A DNA stretch of 64,000 nt, taken from Sedimentitalea todarodis. Its GTDB lineage: Bacteria > Pseudomonadota > Alphaproteobacteria > Rhodobacterales > Rhodobacteraceae. How positions within the stretch are numbered: position 1 is the first letter of the stretch; every line of letters starts with the position of its first letter. Under the pieces are notes generated by a model, which searched no databases, had not been told where the DNA came from, and worked only from the letters and a program-made list of their open reading frames with translations. Below, one piece after another: positions 53,504 to 63,300 of this stretch. A program made the position numbers and the translations under genes. The DNA is taken from NCBI RefSeq assembly GCF_032595355.1, contig NZ_JASMWN010000023.1, positions 1 through 64,000 on the forward strand, written 5' to 3'.

Positions 53504-53536
53504 TGTGCATTGACTGCACATTTGTGACTATATAAG
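53504..53536 (+). promoter_or_regulatory. Operator and promoter in the divergent region of the DhaK module
   Basis: TGTGCA-TTGAC-TGCACA (53504-53520) is a perfect 6-bp inverted repeat centred on a -35-like TTGACT (53510-53515); TATAAG (53531-53536) follows after 15 bp. A repressor bound there would block the promoter of the SorC gene at 53595 and probably the divergent ABC operon. The spacing is short for sigma-70, so the exact promoter is uncertain; the palindrome is clear. Confidence 0.55.
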
Positions 53537-53594
53537 TATCATTTCGTTGGTCAAGCTATTTTGTCGCAGGAATTCCAGGAGTCTCGGGCGCGCG

Positions 53595-54569
53595 ATGTTG
53601 ATGCAGAAACGCCAGGCTGATGACGATATCGCGCAGGCTGCGTGGCTATATTACGTTGGCAATTTGAGCCAGCAGGAAGTCAGCAAGCGGTTGGGCATTT
53701 CGCGCTTCAAGGTGTTGCGGATGCTGGCCGATGCACGCGAACAGGGGCTGGTTCGAATTACGGTCGAACATCGGACCTCGCGCACTCTGGCGCTGGCCGA
53801 TCAATTGGTCGATACGTTCGGGCTGAGAGAGGTGCTGGTGGCACCCATCGGGGCCGCCACCGACGATGATGTCACGTCCCGCAACGCGGTTGCGATCCTT
53901 GCGAGCGGCTATCTGGCCCGGATTGCCGGATCCGACAATCAGGCCACGGTCGGGCTGGGTTGGGGGCGAACACTTTCCGCGATGGCGGATAATCTCACAG
54001 GTGTGCGCAATTCCGGCCTGACCTTTGTGTCGCTGATGGGGTCGGTGACCCATGCCTCGCATACAGCACCCGGCGATGTCTGTGTGCGGCTGGCGGCGCA
54101 GACCGGAGGACGGGCGATCCTGATGCCTGCACCCTTTGTCACAGACAGTGCGCTCGCCTGCGAAGGGATCATGTCACAGCGGCTCGTCCGCGAGGCGATG
54201 GATGTGGCGCGTCAGGCCGATCATGCCTTCATGAGCGTCGGCGAATGTCGTGAAGGCGCAATCCTTTTTGGCGGCGATATCTTCACCGCTGACCAAATCC
54301 AGCAACTTCTTGATGCGGAAGTCGTCGGGGATTGCTGCGGCGTCTTCTACAAGGCCGACGGCACCGTCGCGGATATCGAGCTGAACCGCTGCACCCCCTG
54401 TGTCCAACCTGCCGACATGGCGAAGATGGATACAATCCTGCTCGCCGGTGGTGTCGGCAAACTGGCGGCGACCCTCGCGGTGCTGCGCGCCGGGTTCGTC
54501 AAGAAACTGATGGTCGATGAAGGACTTGCGGTGGCGCTGGTGCAGGCTGGCCGGGATTGGAGGGCATAG
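53595..54569 (+). CDS. SorC-family regulator of the DhaK module
   Basis: A 324-residue SorC/LsrR-type regulator. The HTH 'AWLYYVGNLSQQEVSKRLGISRFKVLRMLADAREQGLVRI' is near residues 13-50, then a sugar-phosphate-binding domain with 'ATVGLGWGRTLSAMADNL' and 'AEVVGDCCGVFYKADGTV'. The ATG at 53595 is used; an upstream TTG frame (53547) would put the start inside the promoter region. It is divergent from the importer operon and coupled to the downstream epimerase gene by a one-base overlap. Confidence 0.84.
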   Translation: MLMQKRQADDDIAQAAWLYYVGNLSQQEVSKRLGISRFKVLRMLADAREQGLVRITVEHRTSRTLALADQLVDTFGLREVLVAPIGAATDDDVTSRNAVAILASGYLARIAGSDNQATVGLGWGRTLSAMADNLTGVRNSGLTFVSLMGSVTHASHTAPGDVCVRLAAQTGGRAILMPAPFVTDSALACEGIMSQRLVREAMDVARQADHAFMSVGECREGAILFGGDIFTADQIQQLLDAEVVGDCCGVFYKADGTVADIELNRCTPCVQPADMAKMDTILLAGGVGKLAATLAVLRAGFVKKLMVDEGLAVALVQAGRDWRA

Positions 54570-55417
54570 TGGAAGGTTTTGGTGTTCATACAAGCATGTG
54601 GACCATGACATGGGACAGGGCAGGCTGTGAAAGAGCAGTCACCAAGGCAAAATCTTATGGCATGGATTTTCTTGAAATCGCGCTGCTCGATCCGCCAAGC
54701 GTCGATACCGGGCATAGCCGTCAGTTGCTGGAAGCCGCAGAAATGCGCGCGGTCTGTTCGCTGGGTCTGCCCCAAGAGGTGTGGGCGTCGCACAATCCCG
54801 ATGGCGCGGTCGATTTCCTGACGATTGCGCTGGATCAATGCGCGGCGATCGGGGCAGAGGCGTTGTCTGGCGTGGTCTACGGTGGCATCGGCGAACGGTC
54901 GGGTCTGCCGCCGACACAGGGCGAGCTGGACAACGTCGCAGATGCCCTGACCCGCACGGCGCGACATGCGAAATCCCTGGGCCTTTTGTTCGGGATCGAG
55001 CCGGTCAATCGCTATGAGACCCATTTGATCAATACCGGTTGGCAAGCGGTCGAGATGATCGAGCGCATCGGCGCGGACAACATGTTTGTCCATCTTGATA
55101 CCTATCACATGAACATCGAGGAAAAAGGCATCGCACAGGGCATTGTCGATGCTCGCGATCACCTGCTGTACATTCACCTGTCCGAGTCCGACCGCGGCAC
55201 ACCCGGGGCCGGAACGATTGCATGGGATGAAATATTCGCGGCATTGCGCGCAGTCGGATTCAAAGGCGGGCTGGCGATGGAGAGCTTTATCAACATGCCG
55301 CCAGAAATCGCGAATGGCCTGTCCGTCTGGCGGCCTGTCGCCTCTGGTGAAGCCGAGGTGATGGAGAACGGCCTACCGTTTCTGCGCAACAAGTCCCGGC
55401 AATACGGGCTGATCTGA
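54569..55417 (+). CDS. D-tagatose 3-epimerase-like sugar isomerase
   Basis: A 282-residue TIM-barrel epimerase. The metal and catalytic residues of the D-tagatose/D-psicose 3-epimerase family are all visible: Glu144 in GIEPVNRYE, Asp177 and His180 in HLDTYHMN, His203 in HLSESDRG, and Glu238 in MESF. The GTG at 54569 has GGAGG five bases upstream and overlaps the SorC stop (TAGTG); a TTG at 54557 is the alternative. It would interconvert ketoses before or after DhaK/DhaL phosphorylation, for example D- and L-erythrulose-type sugars. Confidence 0.83.
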   Translation: MEGFGVHTSMWTMTWDRAGCERAVTKAKSYGMDFLEIALLDPPSVDTGHSRQLLEAAEMRAVCSLGLPQEVWASHNPDGAVDFLTIALDQCAAIGAEALSGVVYGGIGERSGLPPTQGELDNVADALTRTARHAKSLGLLFGIEPVNRYETHLINTGWQAVEMIERIGADNMFVHLDTYHMNIEEKGIAQGIVDARDHLLYIHLSESDRGTPGAGTIAWDEIFAALRAVGFKGGLAMESFINMPPEIANGLSVWRPVASGEAEVMENGLPFLRNKSRQYGLI

Positions 55418-55468
55418 CAGGCTTCTGGGAACCACCAGAAGGAAGAACACAACGCTGCCAAAGCTCTA

Positions 55469-55945
55469 TCACGAGATACGCCGGGTCCGAGCGTGCGCAA
55501 CACGCGTCAAGGAACTGGTCGTGCGCTGGCAATCGGCGGGTTCGATGCTGCATTCGTCGATTGGCAAGGAACGCGCGGCAGTCTCGTAACTGTGGCCGGA
55601 TGCGCGCTTGCGACCATATGCGATCAGCATCGCGCGATCAATATGGCCAAAGCGCTCCTTGCCGAGGTCGTATTTCAAGGTGGCCAGGGTCGCGGCCTTA
55701 CTTCTGCGAGGTGGTTTCCCAACCGCGCACATGTCGTTTACATGCAGATCGACAAGATCGTCAAACGTCGCAAGGCAGGCGGCGGAAGACTTGTTCGGTG
55801 TCAGGCCCTGATCGACACGTGTCTCCGCCTGGCGGACCCATTTGTGGGCGCCGTCACGATGGTGAAAGGTCTCGCTGGCATAGCGGCCCTTGCGTCTGAT
55901 CTGGACCCGGTATCCACCGGAGGGAAGCTTGCTTATAGTGGCCAT
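55469..55945 (-). pseudogene. Truncated tyrosine-type integrase, N-terminal part
   Basis: The first about 115 residues look like the SAM-like N-terminal half of a phage integrase ('MATISKLPSGGYRVQIRRKGRYASETFHHRDGAHKWVRQAETRVD...DDLVDLHVNDM...LATLKYDLGKERFGHIDRAMLIAYGRKRASG'). The frame then degenerates and stops at 158 residues; the whole catalytic domain with the RHRY residues is absent. It lies just after the epimerase gene and marks the right border of the sugar region. A decayed relative lies at 37.5 kb in the same orientation. Confidence 0.72.
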
Positions 55946-56612
55946 ATCATGTGCGCTGAGTCGTCGAAAAGGGGCAAATCGGGGCGTATTCCTGCGTAGT
56001 AACTTTGCCTCGCAACAGTTTGAATGTAAAAGAAAAATGAAAATAAATCAACACGCTAGACTTTCTATTGCGCCGAAATGATGGATTGGACAGGTTCATA
56101 TTTATTTTAAATAAGTTAAGTGGTGTCATGTGCACTGTGTGTGCAACATGAAATCGCCTTCTGGCGCGCTCTATCGGGCGTTTGGCGGCTTTGCGGATTT
56201 GGTTGAACTGAAGCCTATTGGATCTGGAACTTCCTAGGGATTTCACCAACACTGCAACTTGACGTAGTCATTTGTCTCTTTCCGGGCATGTGCTGTGTCT
56301 ATTTGCGCTTTGGCCTCCCAGTGCCGTTGCGGCGCGGCTTGGGGCAAAGAAAGGTTCGCGCAAGCCCGGCAAATCGATCAATAGTCGAAAGCGATACACT
56401 TCGATTGGCAACGGTTTTTGAGCACAGGACTTCTCGACTCTCTCGTCTTGCGATCCCAGGGCTGCGAATGAAAATCAAAGGCCATGTTGTTCAGCAAGGA
56501 AACGCGTGGATGGCGGTCCCAACGCCCCGGGGCTCAACTGGGCTTTGCGAACACACGCAACCTTTTGTTAAAGTGAAACGAAACAGCGATGCCTCATCGA
56601 TAGGATCTACCA
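55946..56612. other. AT-rich gap, no gene assigned
   Basis: The first 150 bp are strikingly AT-rich compared with both sides (for example the run TTCATATTTATTTTAAATAA near 56094). A 181-codon plus-strand frame at 56288-56833 overlaps the next ORF in another phase and has no family features, so it is not called. No tRNA or clear terminator is seen. The base composition suggests foreign DNA. Confidence 0.45.
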
Positions 56613-58091
56613 TTGACCGACCACCTTGCCGACTTGCTAGGACTCTCGTCGGAATTCATCCGTTTCGCTGTTGGTGCTGGTCTGGGGGAAGTATACGCGC
56701 GCTACGTCACGAACGTCGAACGGGACTGGCCCACGAGATCGGAGGTCTCTGTAACAGTGCTCACTTCCCGGGACGTGTTTCCCCAGGTACGGAGCAGCGT
56801 TTACGGGCTGGGCTCAGGTCGGTTGCCCGGTGAAGCGCAAGCGCGAGAATACTTCGTGACGCAGGAAAAGATCCTGTCTGGGCGTCTCGGGTTACTTGGG
56901 CTCAAGGAACGGGTCTCCTCGACGGGGATCGAAGAGCGGGCAGGTGAATGGTCGCTCGATCTTACTTTCGGCATCGATGTCTCGGATGACCCGATCTTTG
57001 GGACCTTCACGCGGGCACACAGGTTGCTTTACTTGCAAGGTGACAATCCGCTTATGCTCGAAATCCGCGCCGTCGGTCGGGACAGTTCCCAATGGTGCCA
57101 CGACCTTTTGGCGAACAAAATTGACCCCGCGTCCCTGCGCTTGGAGCAGGTCTTCGAGAACGCGCACGAACAGCGGTCTGAGGCGGTGCCCGAGCTCTTG
57201 CGCATGGAAGCCGAGGGAATCCAGGTTCCAGAGTTGACGCACGACGTGGTGGCGCGCCTTGCGAAGAACCTTCGGGCAACGCTGCCAGAACTCCATCCAG
57301 TGGGGCACATCGTTTCGCGCAGTAATATCCTGCTGTGGCACGCGTTGGGGGAAGGGTCGGCCATATCCACCGCGGAGCTTGAAAGTTGGAACACCGAGTG
57401 TGCGCGGTTGGCGCTCGATTTACCCGATCAATGGTTTCGTCACTTCGTCGGCAGTTCCATCACGACAAGAACTGGGTTGATGCTCGGCGAAGAGGCACGG
57501 GGTGTTTCGCCGCACAAAATCGAGGGCTTGATCCGCTACGCGAGTGTACTGCGTCACCTGGCTTCTACCAACGAGCCGACCGCACAACAAGGCGAGGTCA
57601 CGGCGCTGGTTTTGTGGGTTTTGCAGGCCCTGCAGTGCCTAGGGGACATCGGTGTTTGCAGGCAGGTTTGCCAAGCAGTGTCCGAGCTCGAAGGGGACGA
57701 TGTATCGCTTAACCTTGCCGTGGAAAACGCGGTAGAGCAGGCAGCGCAGTTCGCGCGGAGGAGGGGGGACAGCACGGAGGCTGCACTCCTTGGGATTCGG
57801 CGGTCAGAATTGGCGGCGGCAATCCTGCAGGCGGCCTCGGCCCGCCGCAGGTTCGATGCCGGCGGAAACAATATCTATTCCGCGTTGTTCGGAAAGCTCC
57901 ACCAGTACAACTTTCATTACCAAGGGATGCTCTACGGGTTGGATGCAGACGGGGTAATAGTGCATGCATTTTGCACTCGAAGCGGTAAAACATGGCCTGC
58001 CGTTCTATCGTGTTCAAACGATCCTCCAGGAAACCCGCTGTCAAGAGCGGTCGCTTTTCCTCCGGCATGCGCAGCATCATTTGCTCGGTGA
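56613..58091 (+). CDS. Unrecognised protein, possibly 3'-disrupted
   Basis: A 492-residue protein starting at TTG 56613 with an AGGAT site upstream. I recognise no family. It is soluble, mixed alpha/beta ('VSVTVLTSRDVFPQVRSSVYGLG', 'RAHRLLYLQGDNPLMLEIRAVG') with a helical C-terminal half. The last about 45 codons, from 57961 on, run antisense through a decayed peptidase fragment and look unlike the rest, so the original C-terminus was probably lost at a junction near 57960. Codon use up to there is consistent with a real gene. Confidence 0.55.
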   Translation: MTDHLADLLGLSSEFIRFAVGAGLGEVYARYVTNVERDWPTRSEVSVTVLTSRDVFPQVRSSVYGLGSGRLPGEAQAREYFVTQEKILSGRLGLLGLKERVSSTGIEERAGEWSLDLTFGIDVSDDPIFGTFTRAHRLLYLQGDNPLMLEIRAVGRDSSQWCHDLLANKIDPASLRLEQVFENAHEQRSEAVPELLRMEAEGIQVPELTHDVVARLAKNLRATLPELHPVGHIVSRSNILLWHALGEGSAISTAELESWNTECARLALDLPDQWFRHFVGSSITTRTGLMLGEEARGVSPHKIEGLIRYASVLRHLASTNEPTAQQGEVTALVLWVLQALQCLGDIGVCRQVCQAVSELEGDDVSLNLAVENAVEQAAQFARRRGDSTEAALLGIRRSELAAAILQAASARRRFDAGGNNIYSALFGKLHQYNFHYQGMLYGLDADGVIVHAFCTRSGKTWPAVLSCSNDPPGNPLSRAVAFPPACAASFAR

Positions 58092-58260
58092 CCAAGGTTT
58101 CGAAAAACGACGCGATAGCGTTGCTAAGGCTTAGAGGTTGCCGATCCAAAAGTGGACCATTCATCTGTGACAATGCCTGCAGTACGCCGTGACCCATCAT
58201 GCTTCCCATGGTGGCAACGTCGCGTGTAGTGCCATGATACCAAGTGTGCACGAAGGGGTG
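57961..58260 (-). pseudogene. Oligoendopeptidase F (M3) fragment
   Basis: Reading leftwards from about 58254, 'FVHTWYHGTTRDVATMGSMMGHG' aligns by eye with the M3 zinc-site region ('...RDVMTLAHELGHGVH'), and 'PLSLSNAIASFFETLVTEQMM...FLEDRLNTIERQAMFYRFECKMHA' with the helix that follows. The HExxH motif has become SMMGH, so the zinc ligand and catalytic Glu are gone. Both ends are cut: one joins the unknown ORF, the other lies about 70 bp from the truncated cusB. Confidence 0.6.
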
Positions 58261-58357
58261 TGCTGCCGGCACGGTAGGATGCGAGAAACTCCCAGGTGCT
58301 CGACCTTGTTGAGGTCTCGCATCGACCCAACCCTCGGGCGATCCGGCAGAGGTCACG

Positions 58358-60319
58358 TTGTCTGCCGCCGAAATAAATGCCATCGGTGTGCGTACTGCGA
58401 TTGCGCAGACTGCCGAGATTTCGCAACAGATCGAGACGGTCGGTTTTGTTGGCTATGACGAGCACCTGACAAGCCATGTGCATACCCGCGTCGAGGGCTG
58501 GATCGAGGCGTTGAATGTCCGCGCTGTTGGGGACCCCGTCCGCAAAGGTGACATCCTTTTTGAGATGTTTTCGCCTCTTATCGGATCTTCCAGCGGTGAT
58601 CTTGTACGCGCTGTGGAAGCAGGCGATCCTCGTGTTCTTGAAGCAGCCAGGAGCAAGCTTCGAAGCCACGGGATGTCAGACGACCAAATCGCCCGGATCG
58701 AAGCCGAGGGCGTGCTTGCGCGCAACATTGAGATTTTGGCGCCGCAGGACGGTGTGGTTATTTCGCTTGAAGCCGCTGACGGGATGTATCTGCAACCAGG
58801 TGTCCGCGCTGTCTCTTTGACCGACCTCAGTGCCGTCTGGCTTATCGTCGATGTGTTCGAGCGTGACATCGCCCGCATGACGGATGACATGCGCGCGGTC
58901 GCCCGGTTTGAACACCTGCACGGGCGAACCTTCGAGGGCGTGGTCGATTATATCTATCCCGAACTCGATGCCGAGACGCGCACTCTGCCCGTGCGCCTGC
59001 GCTTTGATAATTCGGAGGGGCTGCTCAGGCCCAATATGTTTGGCAATGTCAGCTTGATCCCTAACGAGACACGCATGGCTTTGACGGTCCCGACCGAGGC
59101 GATCATTCGCACAGGAGCTGCCGAACGGGTCATTCTGAAAACCGGGGAAGGCACATTCAAGCCCCGCCTGATCACGACCGGTTTGCGGGACAATTTCGGT
59201 GGAGGAGGCCGGACGGAAGTTGTTCAGGGCCTTGCCCCCGGTGAAGAAGTCGTGGCCTCCGCCCAGTTCCTGATCGACAGCGAAAGCGCGCTGAGCGCTG
59301 GTCTGATGCGCATGGCCCCGACAGATGAGGCTCCGGCGCGCGGGACTGGCGCGTTGATTGCGCTCGATATCGAAAACCGTAGTGCCACGATCAGGCATGC
59401 GGCTTTGGAGGCGCTGGATTGGCCCGCGATGACATCGCATTTCCCCCTGCGCGCCGATATCCCGCTGGGTCGTTTGGAACTGGGTCAGCAGGTTGCGTTC
59501 CGGGCTGCACGCGGGGCCGATGGGTTGCTGAGCCTGATCGAGCTTGGCAGCGATGATGGCATTGCCGCGACAGGCACTGGAACTGTCATGGCCGTCACGG
59601 CAGATGGCAAGTTGACGCTATCTCATAATCCGATCCCCGAATTGGGGTGGCCTTCGATGCAGATGGACATGCCTGTCGCAGGGTTTGACGTAGCAGAGGT
59701 GCCGCTTGATGTGCCCGTCGAGTTTGATTTGTCCAAAGGCGAAGACGGGTTGTTCACGATCGTCGCCGTGCGCGCAGGCGACATGGTGGGCGAAAACGAG
59801 GTGAGCATGTCCGAACCGATGGAAGTGGCGACAGAAGATATTGCGGCCCGGCCGATTGTTGTGTCCGGGACGATTGAGGCGGTCGATCAAGAGACGCGCA
59901 TGGCCACGATCGCGCATGGACCCATTGTCGAGATTGGGATGCCCGGCATGACCATGGGGTTTGCCGTGGATGAGACACTGGATCCTGCGGCGTTGATCAC
60001 GGGGCGGGAAATGACCCTGACCTTCGCGCGCCCCGATGGCATGACAATGATCCTTTCCGCCGCCAAACCGATTGTCCCACCAATGGAGGTGTCCGGCACC
60101 ATCAATGCAGTGGATGAAGCTGCGGGTATGGCCAACATCACCCATGGCCCGATGATGGAGATCGGCATGCCGGGGATGACGATGGACTTTGCCCTAGACC
60201 CCACACTTGATGTCACAGCTTTGCCCAAGGGAGACGAGGTCACGCTTCTTCTTAAGCGCAACCCTGATTTCTCGCTGACCCTCGTGGGGATTGCCCCGAC
60301 GACTGAGGTGACCCAATGA
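58358..60319 (+). CDS. cusB: CusB-like RND adaptor, 5'-truncated, with four CusF-like repeats
   Basis: A membrane-fusion protein of a CusCBA-type copper/silver efflux pump. Residues 1-315 are the adaptor core (VGFVGYDEHLTSHVHTRVEGWIEALNVRAVGDPV... to LPVRLRFDN...GLAPGEEVVASAQFLIDSE). The frame opens only at 58313 after a TGA, so signal peptide and N-terminal metal-binding part are missing; a TTG at 58358 is the only start, with no good ribosome site. After residue 325 come four CusF-like units, with metal sites at DWPAMTS (354-360), GWPSMQM (430-436), GMPGMTM (527-533) and GMPGMTM (603-609). Without a signal the protein may not reach the periplasm. Confidence 0.8.
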   Translation: MSAAEINAIGVRTAIAQTAEISQQIETVGFVGYDEHLTSHVHTRVEGWIEALNVRAVGDPVRKGDILFEMFSPLIGSSSGDLVRAVEAGDPRVLEAARSKLRSHGMSDDQIARIEAEGVLARNIEILAPQDGVVISLEAADGMYLQPGVRAVSLTDLSAVWLIVDVFERDIARMTDDMRAVARFEHLHGRTFEGVVDYIYPELDAETRTLPVRLRFDNSEGLLRPNMFGNVSLIPNETRMALTVPTEAIIRTGAAERVILKTGEGTFKPRLITTGLRDNFGGGGRTEVVQGLAPGEEVVASAQFLIDSESALSAGLMRMAPTDEAPARGTGALIALDIENRSATIRHAALEALDWPAMTSHFPLRADIPLGRLELGQQVAFRAARGADGLLSLIELGSDDGIAATGTGTVMAVTADGKLTLSHNPIPELGWPSMQMDMPVAGFDVAEVPLDVPVEFDLSKGEDGLFTIVAVRAGDMVGENEVSMSEPMEVATEDIAARPIVVSGTIEAVDQETRMATIAHGPIVEIGMPGMTMGFAVDETLDPAALITGREMTLTFARPDGMTMILSAAKPIVPPMEVSGTINAVDEAAGMANITHGPMMEIGMPGMTMDFALDPTLDVTALPKGDEVTLLLKRNPDFSLTLVGIAPTTEVTQ

Positions 60320-63300
60320 TCCCCGCCATCATTCGCGCCTCCATCGCGAACCGCGTGATCGTTCTTGCCCTTGCGGTTATGATGGCAGTTGCCGGCATCT
60401 GGGCGATACGGGAAACCCCTGTAGACGCCATTCCGGACCTGTCGGATGTGCAGGTGATCGTCAAAACGCCCTATCCGGGGCAAGCGCCACAGGTGGTCGA
60501 GGACCAGATCACCTATCCGATTGCAACTGCCATGCTGGCCGTGCCGGGTGCCAGTGATGTGCGCGGGTTCTCGTTCTTTGGCGACAGCTATGTCTATGTT
60601 GTGTTCGAGGACGGCACCGATTTGTATTGGGCGCGCACGCGGGTGCTGGAATACCTCGGCCAGATCGCGGCCGACCTACCCGAAGGCGTCTCCCCACAAC
60701 TAGGACCGGATGCGACGGGCGTGGGCTGGATCTACCAATACGCGCTGATCGACCGAACCGGCGGCCATGATCTGGCAGAGTTACGCACGCTTCAGGACTG
60801 GTTCCTGAAATACGAATTGCAGACCGTCGATGGCGTCTCCGAGGTGGCCACCATTGGCGGCATGGTCAAGCAATACCAGGTCGTCGTCGATCCCAACAAA
60901 CTGCGCGCGTATGACGTGACGCTTGCGCAAATCCGTAACGCCATCCAAGGCGCGAACCGCGAGACAGGCGGTAGCGTGATCGAGATGGGCGAGGCCGAGT
61001 TCATGGTCCGGTCCACGGGTTATGTCGATGAATTGGCTGATCTCGCCAAGGCACCGTTGATGGTCAACGCGCGCGGGGCCGCGATCACCCTGGCCGACGT
61101 GGCTGACATCCGGCTTGGACCCGAAATGCGACGCGGTGTGGGGGAGTTCAACGGCGAAGGTGACGCGGTCGGCGGCGTGGTGATCTTGCGTTGGGGCGGC
61201 AATGCGCTGGCCACTATCAAAGCGGTGGAAACCCGCATTGAGGAATTGCGCGCGAGCCTGCCAGAGGGCGTCGAGATCGTCACCACCTACAACCGGGCGG
61301 GCGTGATCGAGCGCGCCATCGAGAACCTGCAAAAGAAACTCACTGAGGAATTCATCGTCGTCATTCTGGTCTGTGCGGCTTTCCTTTTGCACATCCGGTC
61401 GTCGCTGGTGATCCTGTTGTCGCTGCCGCTGGGCATCTTTGCCGCCTTCATCATCATGAAATTCCAGGGCGTGAACGCCAATATCATGTCGTTGGGCGGC
61501 ATCGCGATTGCCATTGGCGCGATGGTGGACGCCGCGATCGTCATGATCGAGGCGATGCACCGGCGGATCGAGCACGAGAAACTTACCAACAAGAACCGTT
61601 GGCGCATTGTCACGGAATGCTGCGAGGAAGTGGGCCCGGCACTTTTCTTCTCTTTGGCGATCATCACGGTCAGCTTTCTGCCGGTGTTCGTGCTGGAAAG
61701 CCAGGAAGGAAGGCTTTTCAAGCCACTGGCATTTACCAAGACCTACGCGATGGCCGCCGCCGCGATCCTGTCTATCACCTTGGTGCCTGTGCTGATGGGA
61801 TACTTCATACGGGGTCGTATCATCCCCGAACGGAAGAACCCCCTCAACAGGCTGGTGATCTGGATCTACCGCCCGTTTCTGGATGCCGCTGTTGCATGGC
61901 CGTGGGCCACGACGCTGCTGGCAGGCCTGTTGGTGGCGTCGATGTGGTGGCCGCTGCAGCGGATCGGGACCGAATTCATGCCGGAATTGAATGAGGGTGA
62001 TTTCCTCTATATGCCCTCGCTTTATCCCGGCGTGTCCATCGGCAAGGCGCGCGAGGTTTTGCAACAGACTGACCGTTTGATCGCAACCGTGCCCGAGGTG
62101 TTGACCGTGCATGGCAAGCTGGGCCGTGCGGACACGGCCACAGATCCCGCGCCGCTGACGATGATCGAGACCACGATTCAACTCAAACCCGAGGCAGACT
62201 GGCGACCGGGTATGACGATGCAGATGATCCGTAATGAGCTGGACCGCATCGTCCAAATTCCCGGCGTCACCAACGTCTGGATACAACCAATCAAAAACCG
62301 CATCGATATGCTGGCGACCGGCATTAAGACGCCAGTCGGCGTCAAGATTTCCGGTGCTGATCTGAGCGTGATCGAACAAATCGGGATCGAGGTAGAACGC
62401 GTTGTGGGCGATATCGACGGCACGGCTTCGGCCTATGCCGAACGGCCCATCGGCGGGCGGTTCATCGAGATCAACGTCGATCGCGACGCGGCAGCGCGCT
62501 ACATGATGAGCGTCCGCGACATTCAGGATGTGGTGCAGACGGCGATTGGCGGCATGCAGGTGTCTGAATCCGTCGAGGGGCTCGAGCGTTTCCCGATCAA
62601 CCTGCGCTACCCGCAGGAATGGCGCAACAGCCCAGAACGGCTGCGCGATCTGCCGGTGGTGACGCCGTCGGGCGCGCATATTCCGCTGGGCACACTGGCC
62701 GAGATCAAGGTCGTCGATGGCCCTGCCATGATCCGCTCTGAGAACGCCCGCCGCACCGGATTTGTATTCATTGACATCGCGGGGCGTGATTTGGGTGGCT
62801 ATGTAAATGAAGCCCGTGCGCTTGTCGCTGATCAGGTCACGCTGCCAACGGGTTATTCGATCACATGGTCCGGCCAGTACGAATACATCGAACGCATGCA
62901 GGAACGGCTCAAACTCGTGGCCCCCGCGACCCTGCTGATCATCACGCTGATGTTGTTCATGGCCTTCAACCGCGCGATCGAGGTCGGGATTATCCTCGCT
63001 GCCCTGCCGGTCGCCTTGGCCGGCGGCGTCTGGTTTCTGTGGTATCTGAGCTTTGACATCTCGATCGCGGTGCTGGTGGGCTTTAGCGCACTTGCTGGCG
63101 TGGCGGTTGAGACGGCCATCGTGATGCTGCTCTACCTCAATCTGGCATGGGAAAAGCGCAAGAAAGCGGCCGCAGCTGAGCGGCGTGAAATGACGTCAAT
63201 GGATGTGGAGGAAGTGGTTTTCGAGGGCGCGCTCCTGCGCGTGCGTCCCAAAGTCATGACAGTTGCCACCATCTTCGCCGCACTCATTCCCATCATGTAC

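Noticed and set aside
56288..56833. 181-codon plus-strand frame
   Set aside because: Overlaps the 56613 ORF in another phase, Arg-rich, no family features.
60781..62679. 632-codon minus-strand frame
   Set aside because: Exact antisense of cusA; His/Asp-rich shadow translation.
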